64,000 bases of DNA from Tanytarsus gracilentus (Eukaryota > Arthropoda > Insecta > Diptera > Chironomidae). Location of the stretch: NCBI GenBank assembly GCA_038502055.1, contig JAXRKN010000037.1:6666501-6730500 (forward strand), in the 5' to 3' direction. This document shows, in pieces, positions 1 through 15,100 of the stretch (the first letter of the stretch is position 1; every line of letters begins with the position of its first letter). Made by a program: the position numbers and the translations under genes. The notes under the pieces were generated by a model. It was given only the letters and a program-made list of their open reading frames with translations. It ran no database searches and was not told the DNA's origin.

Positions 1-48
1 ACTTTTCATCTCTCTCTCCCTATACAACTCAATATTAAGCTCACTTAA

Positions 49-382
49 TTGAACGTAGTTTTGCATAAACCAAAAAATGACTTTAAAAAAAAACACCACA
101 TGCCTGCTTCGGAAAACACATTTATTTGAAATTTTTTCAACCGCTCGATTTTTATTTGCAAAAATCTATCATAATGAGTTTTTAAAAATTAAGATAAAAG
201 ATTGATAACACTTCATAGATATCGCCACCACACTTTTTTCTTGTCTGGTAGTTAAAAAAGAAGTGTTTTTCGCAAATAAAAATCGAGCGGTTAAAAAATA
301 TTTCAAATAAATGTGTTTTCCGAAGCAGGCATGTGGTGTTTTTTTTAAAGTCATTTTTTGGTTTATGCAAAACTACGTTCAA
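49..382. mobile_element. Foldback/MITE-like element with long terminal inverted repeats
   Basis: The first ~115 bp (from TTGAACGTAGTTTTGC at 49) reappear as a near-perfect reverse complement ending at 382, separated by about 100 bp of loop (roughly 165-264). The arms differ only by a few small changes around the inner T/A runs. TTAA lies immediately outside both ends (45-48 and 383-386), as expected for a TTAA target-site duplication, although TTAA is a palindrome and could simply extend the inverted repeat. No transposase is encoded, so this is a non-autonomous element. Short open frames across it are by-products of the hairpin. The TTAA would suit piggyBac-type mobilisation, but the termini do not start with the usual CCC, so superfamily is left open. 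Confidence 0.75.
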
Positions 383-386
383 TTAA

Positions 387-714
387 TGTAATAAAAATAA
401 TTATATAGAAGGAAATTTACATTTTTTTTTGCTGTGCACAAGTTTTGCAGTAACTGAACATAACATTTTAGGAGAATTTATGAATAAATCAAAATTATTT
501 TTACACATAGCTTAGCAAGACTTTTTTTTAAAAATTAAGGAATTTTCGATATTAAATCGAATTATTTAAATAAATTAAGAAACAAAATTGAGATTTTCAT
601 GCGGATTAGTTCCAAAATTTAATTGCTACCACCATCACCACTGTCACTTGTACCTGCCGCAACAGGGGTGTTGTTGTTCTGTTCATCAGCACTTGATGTC
701 GCTTTAAGCGTTGA
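387..714. other. Short interval with in-frame tail beyond the zinc-finger stop codon
   Basis: Bases 387-618 are AT-rich and show nothing recognisable. Bases 619-714, read on the minus strand, continue the reading frame of the zinc-finger gene after its TGA (715-717) for 31 codons up to TAA (619-621). The encoded stretch is rich in Ser, Asn, Thr, Gly and Asp (it includes SSADEQNNNTPVAAGTSDSG). That composition is typical of a disordered protein tail and is unlike the surrounding AT-rich non-coding sequence. It may be former coding sequence, a readthrough extension or part of an alternative splice form. Confidence 0.45.
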
Positions 715-1613
<899 letters not shown>

Positions 1614-1800
1614 AAGGGACCTCTCTGAAGAATTGCAACAAAACTTTGTTCTCTTGTGTTTTTTTTGATTAGTGCATTTAAAAATGTTTTAGTACGTTAA
1701 AATTTCAAAATAAATTAATTTTTTTTCTTGATAAAGTTTATTCTATAACACTACAATCAGCACTTTTTCTTCTTATTTTTTAAAAATAATTTTCCTTCAC

Positions 1801-1906
1801 TTAATCAGCACTGATATTTTTTTCTACAGCCAGTGCTACCCCTAAATGGCATTTAATGCACACAATATTCCATTTGTGATTGAAAACCGGCCGGTCGTAA
1901 GACTTT
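1801..1906 (-). other. Possible orphan exon with a CxxC motif
   Basis: On the minus strand, after a good acceptor (TTCGTTACAG, ending at 1907), a short open frame of about 35 codons runs to TAA at 1801-1803 and contains WNIVCIKCHLGVALA. The Cys-x2-Cys followed by a small hydrophobic segment looks more protein-like than its AT-rich surroundings. It could be an upstream or alternative exon of the zinc-finger gene, or the decayed C-terminal zinc ribbon of a transposase. No matching upstream donor in phase was found. Confidence 0.2.
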
Positions 1907-2676
1907 CTGTAACGAAAAATATTTGAAAGTAAGAGGAAATTAATGACTAATCAAGTGGTGAGATGTATGTGCTGTGTTTGCACAATATCGCCCGTACAGA
2001 AATTTGAAGTCCAAGCATAAACTTTTTTTTTTGATGAATTTACAACAAATTTAATTTTGCACGGGGAATCAATTAGTTGCGTAAGGATGACAGTGAAATA
2101 CATAACAAATATGTCATAAATTCACCATGCAAAGAGTTTCAAGGACAACATATTAAAGTGTTGATCAACAATTTTTTTTCTCTTCCCAAAAAAAAAATTT
2201 TTCATGAAATTTTTTGAAGGTTGGAACATTTTTTATCGTTTATGCAACTTTAATGAGTTCTGATTTAACTTTTAATGATGTTGTCACATTGAGTCCATTC
2301 CTTTTGTCAACAAACAGCACCACAAAAGTCAGGAAATGCACTATAAATCACGAAAACTTACTTATCTATCGGAATTTCACTTTTTAATGATTATCGGGTT
2401 GTTTTTCGATGTTTTGCGACCGGTTTTTGATGAACGCGTTTGATAACAACTCAAATAGCTCGAATACAACTCTAGAAAGTAGCTTAAAGCTTTTACATCC
2501 TACTTAATTAGAGAAAATTCAAAATTTTCTTCTAGATCTTCGGAAACTCAAAGAACCGAATTGAAATGAACTTGGCGCACTGAACAGACGCTCGTCGTCG
2601 AGGGGAAATTAATGCGGCAATTGAGAAATTCTAAAAAGAGTTAATTTTGTTTAAAAAACACATACTTAGGCATTTA
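1907..2676. other. Non-coding, AT-rich interval
   Basis: No open frame, RNA gene or repeat could be supported here. It is the region upstream of the zinc-finger gene as annotated, so it may hold that gene's promoter or missing 5' exons. Confidence 0.5.
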
Positions 2677-3128
2677 CCCTGTTTTTTGGTTATAAGGTGG
2701 CACCTTAGTAAGTTTTAAAAGTGTTTTATTTTCGGCTCATGCACCTTAGTAAAAAAATGAACCTTAGTAAAAAGTAGCACCTTAGTAAAGCGAAATAAAA
2801 ATTTTATTTTTATTCTTCATCATATTCATTTTCACTGGCACTTTGAAATGCTCTGCAGCTCTAGATTGAGATGAATTTTCAGCGTAGTTGACGGCATCTA
2901 GCTTAAACTGAAGCGTAAATGTGTTTCTCTTTGAACTAGACATTTAAATTGAAGATTTAACTTAAAATTTTACAATTTTAAAAATATTTTTTTTTGGAGA
3001 AATTTAATCAAAACAACTTTTTACTAAGGTGGCACCTTAGTAAAGAAGGTACCTTAGAAGAGATAACTTAAAAGTTTTGGGTCTCAAAAAAATTTACTAA
3101 GGTGGCACCTTATAACCAAAAAACAGGG
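2677..3128. mobile_element. MITE with TA target-site duplication and internal ACCTTAGTAA repeats
   Basis: The left end CCCTGTTTTTTGGTTATAAG is mirrored exactly at the right end (3109-3128). The terminal inverted repeat continues inward through the CACCTTAGTAA motif with one mismatch, giving about 35 bp. TA flanks both ends (2675-2676 and 3129-3130), matching the target-site duplication of Tc1/mariner-type elements. The element is 452 bp with no transposase. Inside, (C)ACCTTAGTAA recurs in both orientations near 2701, 2745, 2761, 2782, 3023-3046 and 3092-3110, an arrangement that resembles subterminal transposase-binding repeats. Confidence 0.8.
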
Positions 3129-3130
3129 TA

Positions 3131-6100
3131 ATGGAATTTAATCTTTAAAATATTTAATTTTTGTTCAGAAATAAATTTAATTTCTTTATTTTGCAAATTT
3201 TTAAAAAAATTATTTGAACGGTCGATCACGCACGCACGTGGTTGAATTGTTTGAAATAAAAATTTCCACGAGAAATTGGCTGTAAAATTATTAAATGCTA
3301 AAATGTTTTTTAGGGCTTAAAATTTTTTTAAATTTCCAAACATTCTAAAAAAATGAACTCGACAAAATGCATTGAAAACGTGTATCTAACAAAAACACGT
3401 GTCATTTCAAGTTCAAAAACTTTATTAATTATGGAAGTTCATTAAATTTATTACAATAGTCTTATGCAGACATCAAGTATGAGTAATTTTTTCTTCATTC
3501 GATCTAAAAGTTTAATATCTGTAATTGACAATTAAGTTTGAATTATCACATCTGCTTAGTGGGGTTGTTGACACTAATTATCAGATATGTCTCTAATTAG
3601 AAAAATGTACGAGCCGAGTAATTTTTTTCTATAATGTTCATTATAATTTTAGGGATGCCAAAATGGTCTTTAAGATTTCGCACACATTGCAATGTTTGCA
3701 GACACTTTTAAATTCAGCTTCCTTCACTGACAAACATTGATTCAAAAGATCCGAAAATTAGTCGCAAAAATGCCTTCCTAAGTAGCAAAAATTTTACAAA
3801 CCATTTACAAATTTCCTATCTTTTTTTTCTCAATATCATGCGGCATGTGTGTGTGCATCAATGAAGCAAAATGAAAGGACACACAACAAGAGGATTAAAA
3901 AGTGCCTTGGCACTTACCGCAGACCTTCTCAAGTGCTCCGCTCCGAGAGACAATCTGTTGATTCTCCTTTCTACTTCATTCTCCATCAGAAAAACAACCA
4001 CCATCATTCTCAATCGTCTCGATCAAAATAAATACTCGCAAGTGTTTTATAAATATTTCTTTAGGATGAAATAAAACGCTCCAGACGTAAAATTTTTTAA
4101 CCCTTGAATTTCTATCATCTCGCATCATCCTCAACCCGAAAAACTATAGTTTCATCGTTGATGCTAATGTGTAAACACACAAGGAGATATTTTCTATATG
4201 ATATGACATGAAAAGAGCAAGACCGAGAGAGAAGTCTTTCATGTCTATGCAAACATCTCGAATATTTTTCTTTACCATGAACACACGTTCTAACGTCTCT
4301 GTTTTTCTTTCATATTCGAGCTCCTTACAATATCATTGCTCCAGTATGCAGTTTATGAAAACAATTTTAGACAACTGATTTAAATTAAAACCTCCGAAAA
4401 TTCATCTCCTCGAAGAGTGTTTGTAAGATTTAAAATACCAACTGCTAAAAGTCAGACTTTAAAGTTCATGCGGTTGATTTGTTAATTGCAATTCTATCGT
4501 GTTATCTGCCACTACTTTTGCTAATTTTGACTTCTGCATCCAGTTGCTAAGCGAGCGAATCAACAAAATAAAAGAGAAATCAAGTCATTTGATAAATGAG
4601 CAGCGAAGGCATGCACAACATTATCGGAACCATATATGGTGAAAATGAAATGCGAGTAGTAGCTATAAGATTGCCCAAATCAAGTCATTCCTACTGCTAA
4701 AATTTTTAATTTCACGAGAATTCGTTCAACTAATTGAGCTTCTTTTATTCGAAATTTATCAAAATCTAACAGTGCCTTCGTGACTCGCTAATTGCTCCCG
4801 ATGTTAAACTCATTTTTTGCTAGCTTTTTATTGTTTCGCCCGTGAATAAACATGAGTACCTATTAATTTAAATTGTCCTTTATTAGTTTCTATACCTTTA
4901 AATAACTGAACACACAAATTACCCTTCTTCTTTGTCATGCCTCCATTAACGCGCGAGGACTTGTTGTAAATCAATAAATTTAATTGCCATTAGCCCCATT
5001 TTCATTTTGGCAAGGAGCAAACGACAATAGCGCGTGATAAAGGAGAAAGGGTTGAGGTGAGGTGAGGCACTGTTGAAAGACGGATGAAAAGTTTATAATT
5101 AATTAGGAATGAGCGTCAAACCATGCTCGCGCGTCAACCTTTTAATAGACCTCTAATAGAATTAAATTACGAAATGTGCGTGAGAGAATTTAAGACAAAC
5201 AAATTAATTTCCGAGAGGTCAAAAAGGATTTCAAGGGCACACGTTAATGGAAATAAAATTATTATGTGGTTGTGATGTGTTTACCAGCTTTCCATCCTGA
5301 AAATAATTCCTACGTTAATTACTTAATACTTTTGGGAGTTCCGAGAATTTTACATATTTTTTTACGATTTAGCAAAACCACTTGAAACATTTTCCATGCT
5401 AACTATTTTTCATAAAACAATTTTGTCGTTCCGTTTTCAGAACTCAGCCACGCGTAAGAATTCTCATTAAATTTGGTTTCGTGTAAAAGCGACGCGATTA
5501 AAATTAAATTTTGAGGCCAGGATAAAAGTGTCGATGATAAAAATTAGGGATCTGTAAACATTTTTCATAACCACAAACTTTTGTTTGAACAGGCTTGGGA
5601 CGGGTTAAGAAATTTATATTTAATAATTGGAGCAAAATATCAAAGGAATTGTCAACCTCTCAAGTTTTTTCGTGTCTTCATCTTTCATCTCTCAAATTGA
5701 TGTCAACTGATGCGAAAACTTTAAGGATATGGTTCAATTTCAGAATTGCAAAAAATATTTTCACAACAAAAAGGCATTTCAAAAAAGAGACTCTGTGATG
5801 TGCATGAGGAAATCCTAAATAAACATTGCCATTTTTTTGCTCATGAGAGAAATAAAAGATTCATCATGACATATTGAGGAGAGAGAGATAGAGAGAGAGA
5901 ACATAATGGATCCTCAATTGACATGAACCCATAAATTATTCTTGAGAGGATTTAATTTTTGACGTTTTCTCCACTACTCTGTGTATATTTTTTGGTCACA
6001 CAATAAAAGTCATAAAAAAGGACACAAAAGAGGAATCTGGAAATGCAACAAAGATTTTAATTAAAAAGTTCTCTTTTGTTAAATGTTTCTGAGGTTTTTA

Positions 6101-9100
6101 CTGCTTCCTGTCACGCTGCTATGCGACTGCCATAAGTACAACGACAGAAATTTTAATCTCTTCCATTCTTCAAAGTGAAATAGGAATTATGATAATTACA
6201 TGCAGCCAGCACCTCATTTACATCTGTTGCAGGCAGCAATTTTTTTCTGCATAAATTTTTTACAGTTTCCGGAATGAAAATTTCCCATGACTTTTAGCTA
6301 TATGTGCTGAATGTGACTGAAAAATGTAACCACAAGACTCTTGTCTTTGCATTTTGAAATTTGGTGCTGACATCCGACTTCCTTATCGTTAAATTTTTGC
6401 TTGAGAAAAAAAATGAAAATTAAGGACATTAGCAAAATGTGTAAATTTAAAAACTTAAAGATTTAAAAAAAAATAATGTGTTGATTTTTTCTTCATTTTC
6501 TGATGCTGTGGTATGATCTCTCAATTTTAATAATCACCACTCCAGCTTTAATAAATGCAGCGTTCTTTTATGTTTCTCATTTAAGTGTTTTTGCTTCATA
6601 CTTTTTTTGTTTGAAATGCAAATTATTTTCACCCGCTTTTTTTTGCATGAATGTTGATGAAGTGTCTCTTGGAAAAATTACAGGAAATGCTGAATAACGA
6701 TGGATAAAATTCTTTAATGCTGACTTTTAAACTTTTTCCTTTTCTCTCTTTAAACCGAGACCTTGAAACCGCAAACAAAAATCATCATTATCAACACCAT
6801 TAAGCGCACATTGTCGGCATTTCTCAATTCCTCTTCTTAATTCTTATTCGCGCGCTTTAAAAATCCCCGAATTTGTTGTCGTCGGCAAAAAATAACAATG
6901 TGTAAATCATTCTCACAGACGTAGATATTAATAAAACCATCCGATTGTGCCTAAAAGATTCAGTTTGTCTCTTGGGTTGTTGTTGCTATGTATTTAAAAT
7001 GACAAAACTTCACAATATGTGTCATGTTATTGTGGATGTTTAGAGAGTGCTTTGTGGGTTATGGTTTGAAATGGATAAATGTTAAAACTGGGTTATGTTG
7101 AAACTTTATTGACTTTAATTTATAATAAAACTTTTAGGAAATTTTAATTTTTTCCATCACTTCATCACTGAAAATAAAAAGCGACATTTCGAGAATGATA
7201 AATTAGACATTTTTGTGTCTGCACAACAAATAAATTGTGCCAATTACATGTCTGAGTAACAAATAAAGAAATTAGACAAATTCCAATTATTCATGAGCAA
7301 AATTGCGCTAACTGCCGCATCCACTTTGCTTTAAAAATAAAAAATTTAATGATCAGCTCTTTTATGCCTTTAATCACGCATTTGGCGTAAGCAAAAAATT
7401 GATGACTCTAATATAAGAATAAAATGAGAGAGGATTTTGAGATTTTAGAATGAAGAGTGATTAGAAGAATTTAAGTCTGCTTCTGTTCATCTCACAAGAA
7501 AGTTTAATGATTTCTGAAAGCTGCTGCCGTTTTGTGTGAATTTAGACATTAAAAAAATCATTATATAAAATTTTCAATGGGCAATTAGATGGAAATATTT
7601 TTTTTGGGGGTTTTCGTTAACCACGTGGATTATTTTTTAAACTTTGCGGTTTATCCTTCCATGCTTTAACCACAACAAAAGTTGAATAAATCATAAGCGA
7701 ATTAAGTTGATCACGATTTGCTCGAACATAGAATTTTATGCACAATCAAATTGCATTTTTATTACTCCTTCAGAATGTTTTATTTGTTGGTATTCATCCT
7801 TCGAGAATTCGATTATTATTCCACTCCTGGCTGCGAAAGGAAAATTATGTTATGGGATGCATCGTAACTCAAGCGTTCATTCCATTATGTCGAGAAAATT
7901 TATTAGAAGTGGAGTTTAGTTGCATAGTTTCCATCCCCAGCTTGATTTAGTCTATAAATATTGCAAATTTTTTTTCTCCGAGGACGGAAATGAATCTCGA
8001 CAAGGTGAAACATTTTTCTCTCTAAAACTTTATTGTCATATTTTCGTTGAAAGAAGAGAACGAACGAGAAAAAGTTTCAAATAACGACGACAAGTTTGCT
8101 CAATAAAAACGAAATTGCTTCATTCCTTTTTGTTCTCACATGTGAGCTCATACAGTGTTGTGAGACAGGTATGGATGTGAATATCATCGTCGAAAAACAA
8201 ACAATGAAAGTGCTGTGTATAGTGACATGGTGAATAAGTTTGAATTGAGTTCGAGTTAAGTGGGTCACTTTATTGAAAATTGGATGCCAATTTTTCAAGA
8301 TCAAGTGCGATGTTTTTTGTTAAAGTGCAAACATCAGAATTTTTTATGACTTGCAGAAAAAAACTGAATTTACGGTAAAAATTTACCTTCACGGTTATTT
8401 TGCGCTTCCTTTGAGATTCTTTTGTTGAATCAAATATTTTTTGTTTTTTGAAATTTGCCGTTCATGTGTGCTTTAATTTTTCGTTTTCAGAAGGTATTTA
8501 GGTGTGCTTTAATTTTATATTTTATTAAATTAAACAGAAACCCAAATTTTACACCTGCTCTCGACCTTTTTTTGCCGTTCGCATCTCATTCTACGTAATC
8601 CGAGGATATAACAAAAGCGAAAGAGTTATATGGAGCAGTTAGAGATTGAGTGTGGATGTGGGATCAGAGCTGTGTATATACAGCCAGTAGTTGAGCGCGC
8701 AGAGTGAGGTAATAAAATTAAATCTCATGGTTATCAAACCATTTTTCGTCTCTCAATTCTTCACGAAATTTTTTACAACTTTTTAATGCCAAATAAAATG
8801 ATTGCAAATGCTTTTACCCGAAACGACGGTGTTGATCGAATTTATTTTATCTCCTTTTTTTCTATTTCTTTAAGATCATGAGAAGAAACGAAGCGAGGTG
8901 AAATAGTTTTATTATGGTACATATTCAGGCGAACCTTTTTTTGCTTGATGCTCTTTCGTTGTTGATGATTTCGGTGGAGAAATAATTCGGGAATATTTTA
9001 TTTCTATACCCGAAGATATTCTAAAAATTTCTTTGTCCTCTTCCAGAAAACCCTAAATTGGTTCTGCATCCCAAGAAAAGAGTGTAAAAAAAACTTTTCT

Positions 9101-12100
9101 AATCGCTTTTGTTTTCAGAATTTTTAATGATTTCCTTTCCCCTTTTTTTGTTGTTTCGCTGCCGTAAGGATTGAAAAGCAATTTTAATCCCGGCAGGTTA
9201 CCTCAAAATATGGATAAAAGAGAATTGATAGGCAAACGCACAGCATGAAATCTCTAAAAATAGCACAAACACACTCACATTAATTCGAACGGGACATTTG
9301 GAAGCGAGAGCAGGTTAAATTTTTCAAGAAGGGAAGCGGAGAAGTGTGGGAACATCTTGAAAGGATACAGCGATTGAATTTAAATTAATATAATAATGCC
9401 TTCGAAAATGAAAGGGGTGTTGCGTATGTAGCGTTAAGTAATGATTATGAAATCCTGTATAGAAATCTGTTTCCATTTCTCCGCCAACACATTGGCCGTA
9501 TGTGAGAAAAGGGATGAAAATCATTTGCCTTCAAATGCACAACAGTTAGAGTGAAAGGCGTAAGAAAAAGAAAGTAACGGATTGAGAGTGATGATGAGGA
9601 AAGGATGAAAGAAAGGTATGCACATACATGGTAAAATTACGGTTACCGGAAGAAATGGAAAAAGTAAAAAAAATCCTAATTGTTCTGAATGAGATTTTTT
9701 TACAGTTTTTGTGTATTCTCCTTCTGTCGTTAAAAAGAGGCAGAGCAAAAACGTCCTAACATACTGCTAGTAACGGTATGTGTACAACAATTACCACCTA
9801 AATCCTTTCCTTATTGTCTTTATAACCTCCGTTAGACGTGAATACAATTTTCTTCTTCTTATATTGCTTCCACACGCACGTCATGTGAAGATAAAGCATA
9901 TTCTTATAATTTTATTTATGCTACGACATTAATATGAGCCTAATGAAATATATATCTCAACGCTTTAGTACGTTGTTATCAGCGACGTTTAGAATTTTTA
10001 TTTTGCAAGTGATTATTTTTTATTGTTGAAATGAAAAATTTCACCTTTTTCTTATTAAAAATTGCGTTTTGATGAGAGAGAAGCGAGAAAAGTTTGAAAT
10101 AATATTATTATGATATTCGATCGGATTTTGCAGCACATGTTGTTTTATTATTCATCCTCAAATTTCACTCTTTCACTTATAATCGTGTACGTTCAGGGTG
10201 AATGGCTTAGAATGAGATTTTTTGCTGCTGCTCCAAGTTTTTATAACGGAGTTTTTTTTTATATCTCGCATAGCGGCAAAAAGGATTTAATTTTTTCTGC
10301 TGATGTCTCACAAAAGAAAGAGAACACAAGAATAGAAATCCTTAAATTTCGATAATAATGACAGCAGAACTGTGCTTTGAACAGACAGAAAAAATACGAA
10401 AGAGCACTTTCTATTCATTCCGAGAAGTTGAACAATTGTAATTTAATTTTCATGACTGAAAATTTGAGTGCATGGCAAAGACTTTTGCGGTAAAAATTCA
10501 TGAACGATGATTTCTGAAAAGGAGTGAAAACTTTAAATAATTTTTGACATTTTAAAAATTATTTTTAATAATCAACTTTTAATTTATTTTTTTGATAAAA
10601 TTTGCACGATTTAAAATTCATCTCATACTGCCACTACAATTGATAAAGCAGTTGCTTCTTTATAATTCCTTTTCTCTCAATCCAACCGGAAGAAGCAATT
10701 ATTCTTTAGTTTCGTTACATAAAAGTGAGTTGCATGCAGAAGAAATTGAAATCTGTGCAGTCCTTTCTCTCTCTCTTCTTGCTCACTGCATATGAATGAC
10801 GATGGATGATGATGTTCTCTCATGAAATTGCAAGTGCATTTGCAATATGCTAGTATGATGATGGTGATGAACTCAGCATGTACACACATTCTTCTTTCGG
10901 GTGAGTCAAGTAATGATATGCAATTTCATTTCGTGGTATAAATCACATCTGGGAGAAATTATATATAAATGCATGTAATATTACAGCAGCAGGTTCACGT
11001 AATGAATCAGAATGCTGTGCGGTAAGAATGGGAGGTAAGTCTGAAGAGAGAGAAAATGTTGTAATTAAGTAATTGACTAATTGTTTAAGACAGAGTGCAA
11101 TGGAGTCATTTATCAAAAAATGCCACTCATAATCTTCTCTTGGTGCACAACAACCGGCAATTTTTTTTTCTTGAATGCTTTCTCTCTCAAGAGGAATTCA
11201 TGAAGATTAAGTACTGCTGAGAGTTTAAAAGAATTTGCGCCAGAGATTTAACCGTGAAGACTTGTTAAAGAATTCTGCTGCTTTGCTCAAGGAATCGACA
11301 TTTTTTGCCGACACAAAATTCTCTGAATTCAAGTTAAATGCCGAAATATTTTCCATCCCTTGATCACTATAATTATCCACTCAAACTGCCAGTCGAATTT
11401 CATCATATCAGGGTGAAAGAAATGCGACGAAAAGAAATTCAATGCAGAAAGTTTTCATAAAATTAATCGGAAAAAGAGAGGCATTCAATCATTTGAGTAT
11501 CTGCAATATGGTAAATGTGAAGCCAATGTGAGTGATTAAACTACAGGACGATGTGAGAGAAAATAAATTTTGCCGCCACACATTATTTCTTATTTCGGGG
11601 TGGTCGACAGTAATTAATGAACTCTCTTCGGCTCAACATAATCATATCGTGTGCGCATTTTCAGGCCTTTCTTTTCACATCTTGCATTTTATCATGATGG
11701 TATACATGGAGACACACGAGATAAACGCACACCAAATTATTTATTATACGAACACTCATCTTTTCTCAGTATAATGTTGATTATTAATTCATTTGGAAAA
11801 ATATTGACACAATCATCTGGCACAGAGCACATCAATGACAATAAATTGTATCAAATGACCGAGCATGTATTTTTATTGCTGAATGGCTCTAAAATTATTA
11901 AGAAACATATAGAGACAAAATTCTTTTTAAAATTACAAATTTATTTTTTGAAATCTTAAAAAACTCAAACTGATCTAATGGATTAAAAACTTGATTTGTG
12001 TGTGGCACAATGAATGAAAAACTTGTGTGACATTTTTTCCGAACGTGAAAAATTAATGATGAGCATATCATCATCATGTTACTCGCATGTACAACCATTT

Positions 12101-15100
12101 GATGTATAAAAACATAAATTTTCAGTTTTAATGAATACTAATGATCAAGAGTATGCTCATATCTCATCCTGTCGATGACCCCAATCGATATTATTTTCAA
12201 AAGTGCAATATACTTAAATCATGTGCCAGGATCGATCAATTTTAAGGAAAAAAAATTCCCCTTAATCCATCTGCAGCAAAAAAGCTGATACATGATACTT
12301 GCAGTGAGTATGAGAGAGTAAAGATAAACCCCGGAAGAGATTTCACGAGAAAACAAAAATTGAACTTAATTTATCCTGACGTACGAAATCTGGCTGATGA
12401 AATTCATCGTCTTCTGCTATTTCATTTCACTTCTTCTTTAATTTATTGACTGATGGGTGATTGGCTGAATGCTTATGCAGTACTTAGTTACGGAAAATTA
12501 TATTCGGCAATATGAACCATTAATTTAAATTATAATTTCGGCGGAAAATGAATTGAAAACAAAAGAGGGAACATCGTGATTAAGGGTATCAATCACGAAC
12601 ACTAAATGAGAGTAGGGGTCGAAATTTTTTAAGGACTAGATTGCACAATTTCTAATAAATGACATGAAATATTTTTAATTTTTTAAAAATTTAATTATTT
12701 ATAAGCTCATCAATTTTCAGAGATTCTCTTAAAATGAACCTCAAAATCTTTCGAACAAACCTCGAAGCTTATTGTATATCTCGATCGATTCGCTTCAATT
12801 TTTTGGCCTGTAAAAATGAATTGATCGAATTTTCACACGAATTGTAAATTTTTACAGCTCAAATAAATGTGTGGCTGTGCATGCTGCGGACGATGAGGAG
12901 AGTAATAAAAAATTGTATCGATTTTTGCCTTTTGCGAGCATCTTTTTATCCTAAGCGATATCTTGCATCGAAAATCTTTAAAGGCATCGTTACATGCTAA
13001 AATAGCACTTTTTATTGATGATAGCCTCGTATTCGTGCCATAAATTTCATCGATAATTACCTTTGCCTTCGCAAAAATTGATGGATTCGCAAGTGATGCA
13101 ATAAAATAAATTCTTTAAGGCATCACTCACGTTGGTCGGTTTTTGTGTGCACTCCTCGCCAAAGTTATAAAAATTCGCAGAGAGCTGAAAATTAACTTTT
13201 ATAAGCGCTTCCTATTTTGGACGATGGCGATGATTTTTTTTATAGAAAAAAGGGACAATTTTGGATATTTATTTTATACTTTTTAAAAAAGCATCACTGC
13301 AGCTCGTTCGAGAGACACATTCCGAATCGTCACGAAATTAATGGTCGGACGGCGAGGAGCAAAAAGAAAGAAATGAATGACGAAAGATTGAAAAAAAAAT
13401 ATTGAATTCCATGGCAGAAAGATGAACGAGCGAGGATTTCACTCGTGATGGGAATAAGACGTAATTCTTTAAACATTATTTCTTCTTTTTTGTGTGAGAG
13501 AGAGCAGTTCCCGTCCTTTTCCACTTTGCCATCGCAATTCCCTCGATTTGTGACAAAAGGCACACAGGCAGCATTGCTTAATTTCCCATTTCGAAAAGCG
13601 AAGCGGACAAAAGTAATTTGATTATATCAGCGCGGAGGAGAGGAAAAGTAAATAAAGAAGAAATTTTTTTACTTTATTTCTTCTTCCTTGGTTTTGCTTG
13701 CTCGCCACGCGAAGGAACGCGCTGCTATAAGAACTTCTTCAGGAAATGACTTGTCGTGAATAACTAATTGGCTGTGGGCGAAAATACTTTCATTAATGCT
13801 CACGCTTACACCGCAAAAAAAGAAAGGAATTCTCACATACAAAAGGGGAGAAAACCCTTGCGGATAATTTAGGTCAAAACTTGCATCTTATTAAAATTAT
13901 AAACTTCACTATCAAATTAAAATAATTAGATAGAAAATCTTGATTTAATTCAAAATTTTCCTCAAAAAGTGACGACAACCACATTTTTGTGTCGCAATGA
14001 AGAGCTGAGGGAAGAAGTTTGCTTCATTGATTTATGTGTTGGTTTGCAGTTTGGCCTTCTTTACGTGTATAAAATAATCGATGAGGCTTACACGTTTCCT
14101 TGATAGTGGAATGACTTACAAGCCGCACTATTCCTTAATTCAGGAGGTGTTCATTACTCATTTCAACGCTTTCTATCCACATTTTGTGTTATTAACTTGT
14201 TAACGTAATTGAATTGACTAGATGAAGGAATATCACTAAAATCGTGCCTTTATGCTTCCTCGATCGTACTGGCAAAGGAATGTAGTTCAATATTTACTCG
14301 AACGTGAGGTTCGTTTATCTTTTGGGTTCTTCTTCTTGTGGCGGTTTTGCCGCCTTGCGCTGCAGTTTGCTTTGACAGAAAAAAAGTTTGAAAACAAGAA
14401 ATTTTTTAGGTTTATCAAAATTTATTTTAAAATCATTCAGTGTTCACTCGATTATTCAATCAAAACCCTATTTTTTCACGCACACTTTCTGTGTATTCTC
14501 GCTTATGCATGAAAACGCGATACCTTGTGTATTCACAATCAACCTCCACGTACGTCGATGTATTTAGCTAACAAATAACAACAGCTAGTAAGTGAAGAGT
14601 AAATAAATTCTTCGTTTGCCTTTTGATTCTCTTTTTTTTCGCTATTCTGACGCTTGTACTGCCGCCGTTTACTCACTCACTTAATCTCGAAATGGAGAGG
14701 TGAAAACAAGAATGGGAAACAGAAAATAAAAGCAGACATTCTTCTTCTTTCTTTTATATCTCTTTACGATTGTACACATACGTTTACTCTCCGCTCATAG
14801 CATTAATAAAAAAGCAGTAAAGGAAAATTAATTACCATCAATTAAATATCTCTTAATCGCATCTCCATCTGTGGCAAGAGAGCTTCAATGCAGTTAGTCA
14901 ATAAAGGAGCGAGAAAATGCGAAATCCAAGTCGAATTGTTGTGCAGAGAAAAAGAGACGTGAAGAGGAGGCAATAATGTGTGTGGATAAAAACCAAAAAC
15001 TAAATTGAGCGTGTTCATGTAATCAGATGAAATCAATCTGACAAAAAAGAATGTAAGGAGGATTGTTTATCTGTCATTTTCCGCTGTTGCCCAGCCAATT

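Noticed and set aside
169..382. Two overlapping minus-strand open frames
   Set aside because: They lie inside the inverted-repeat element and exist because the arms are mirror copies; they do not resemble a transposase.
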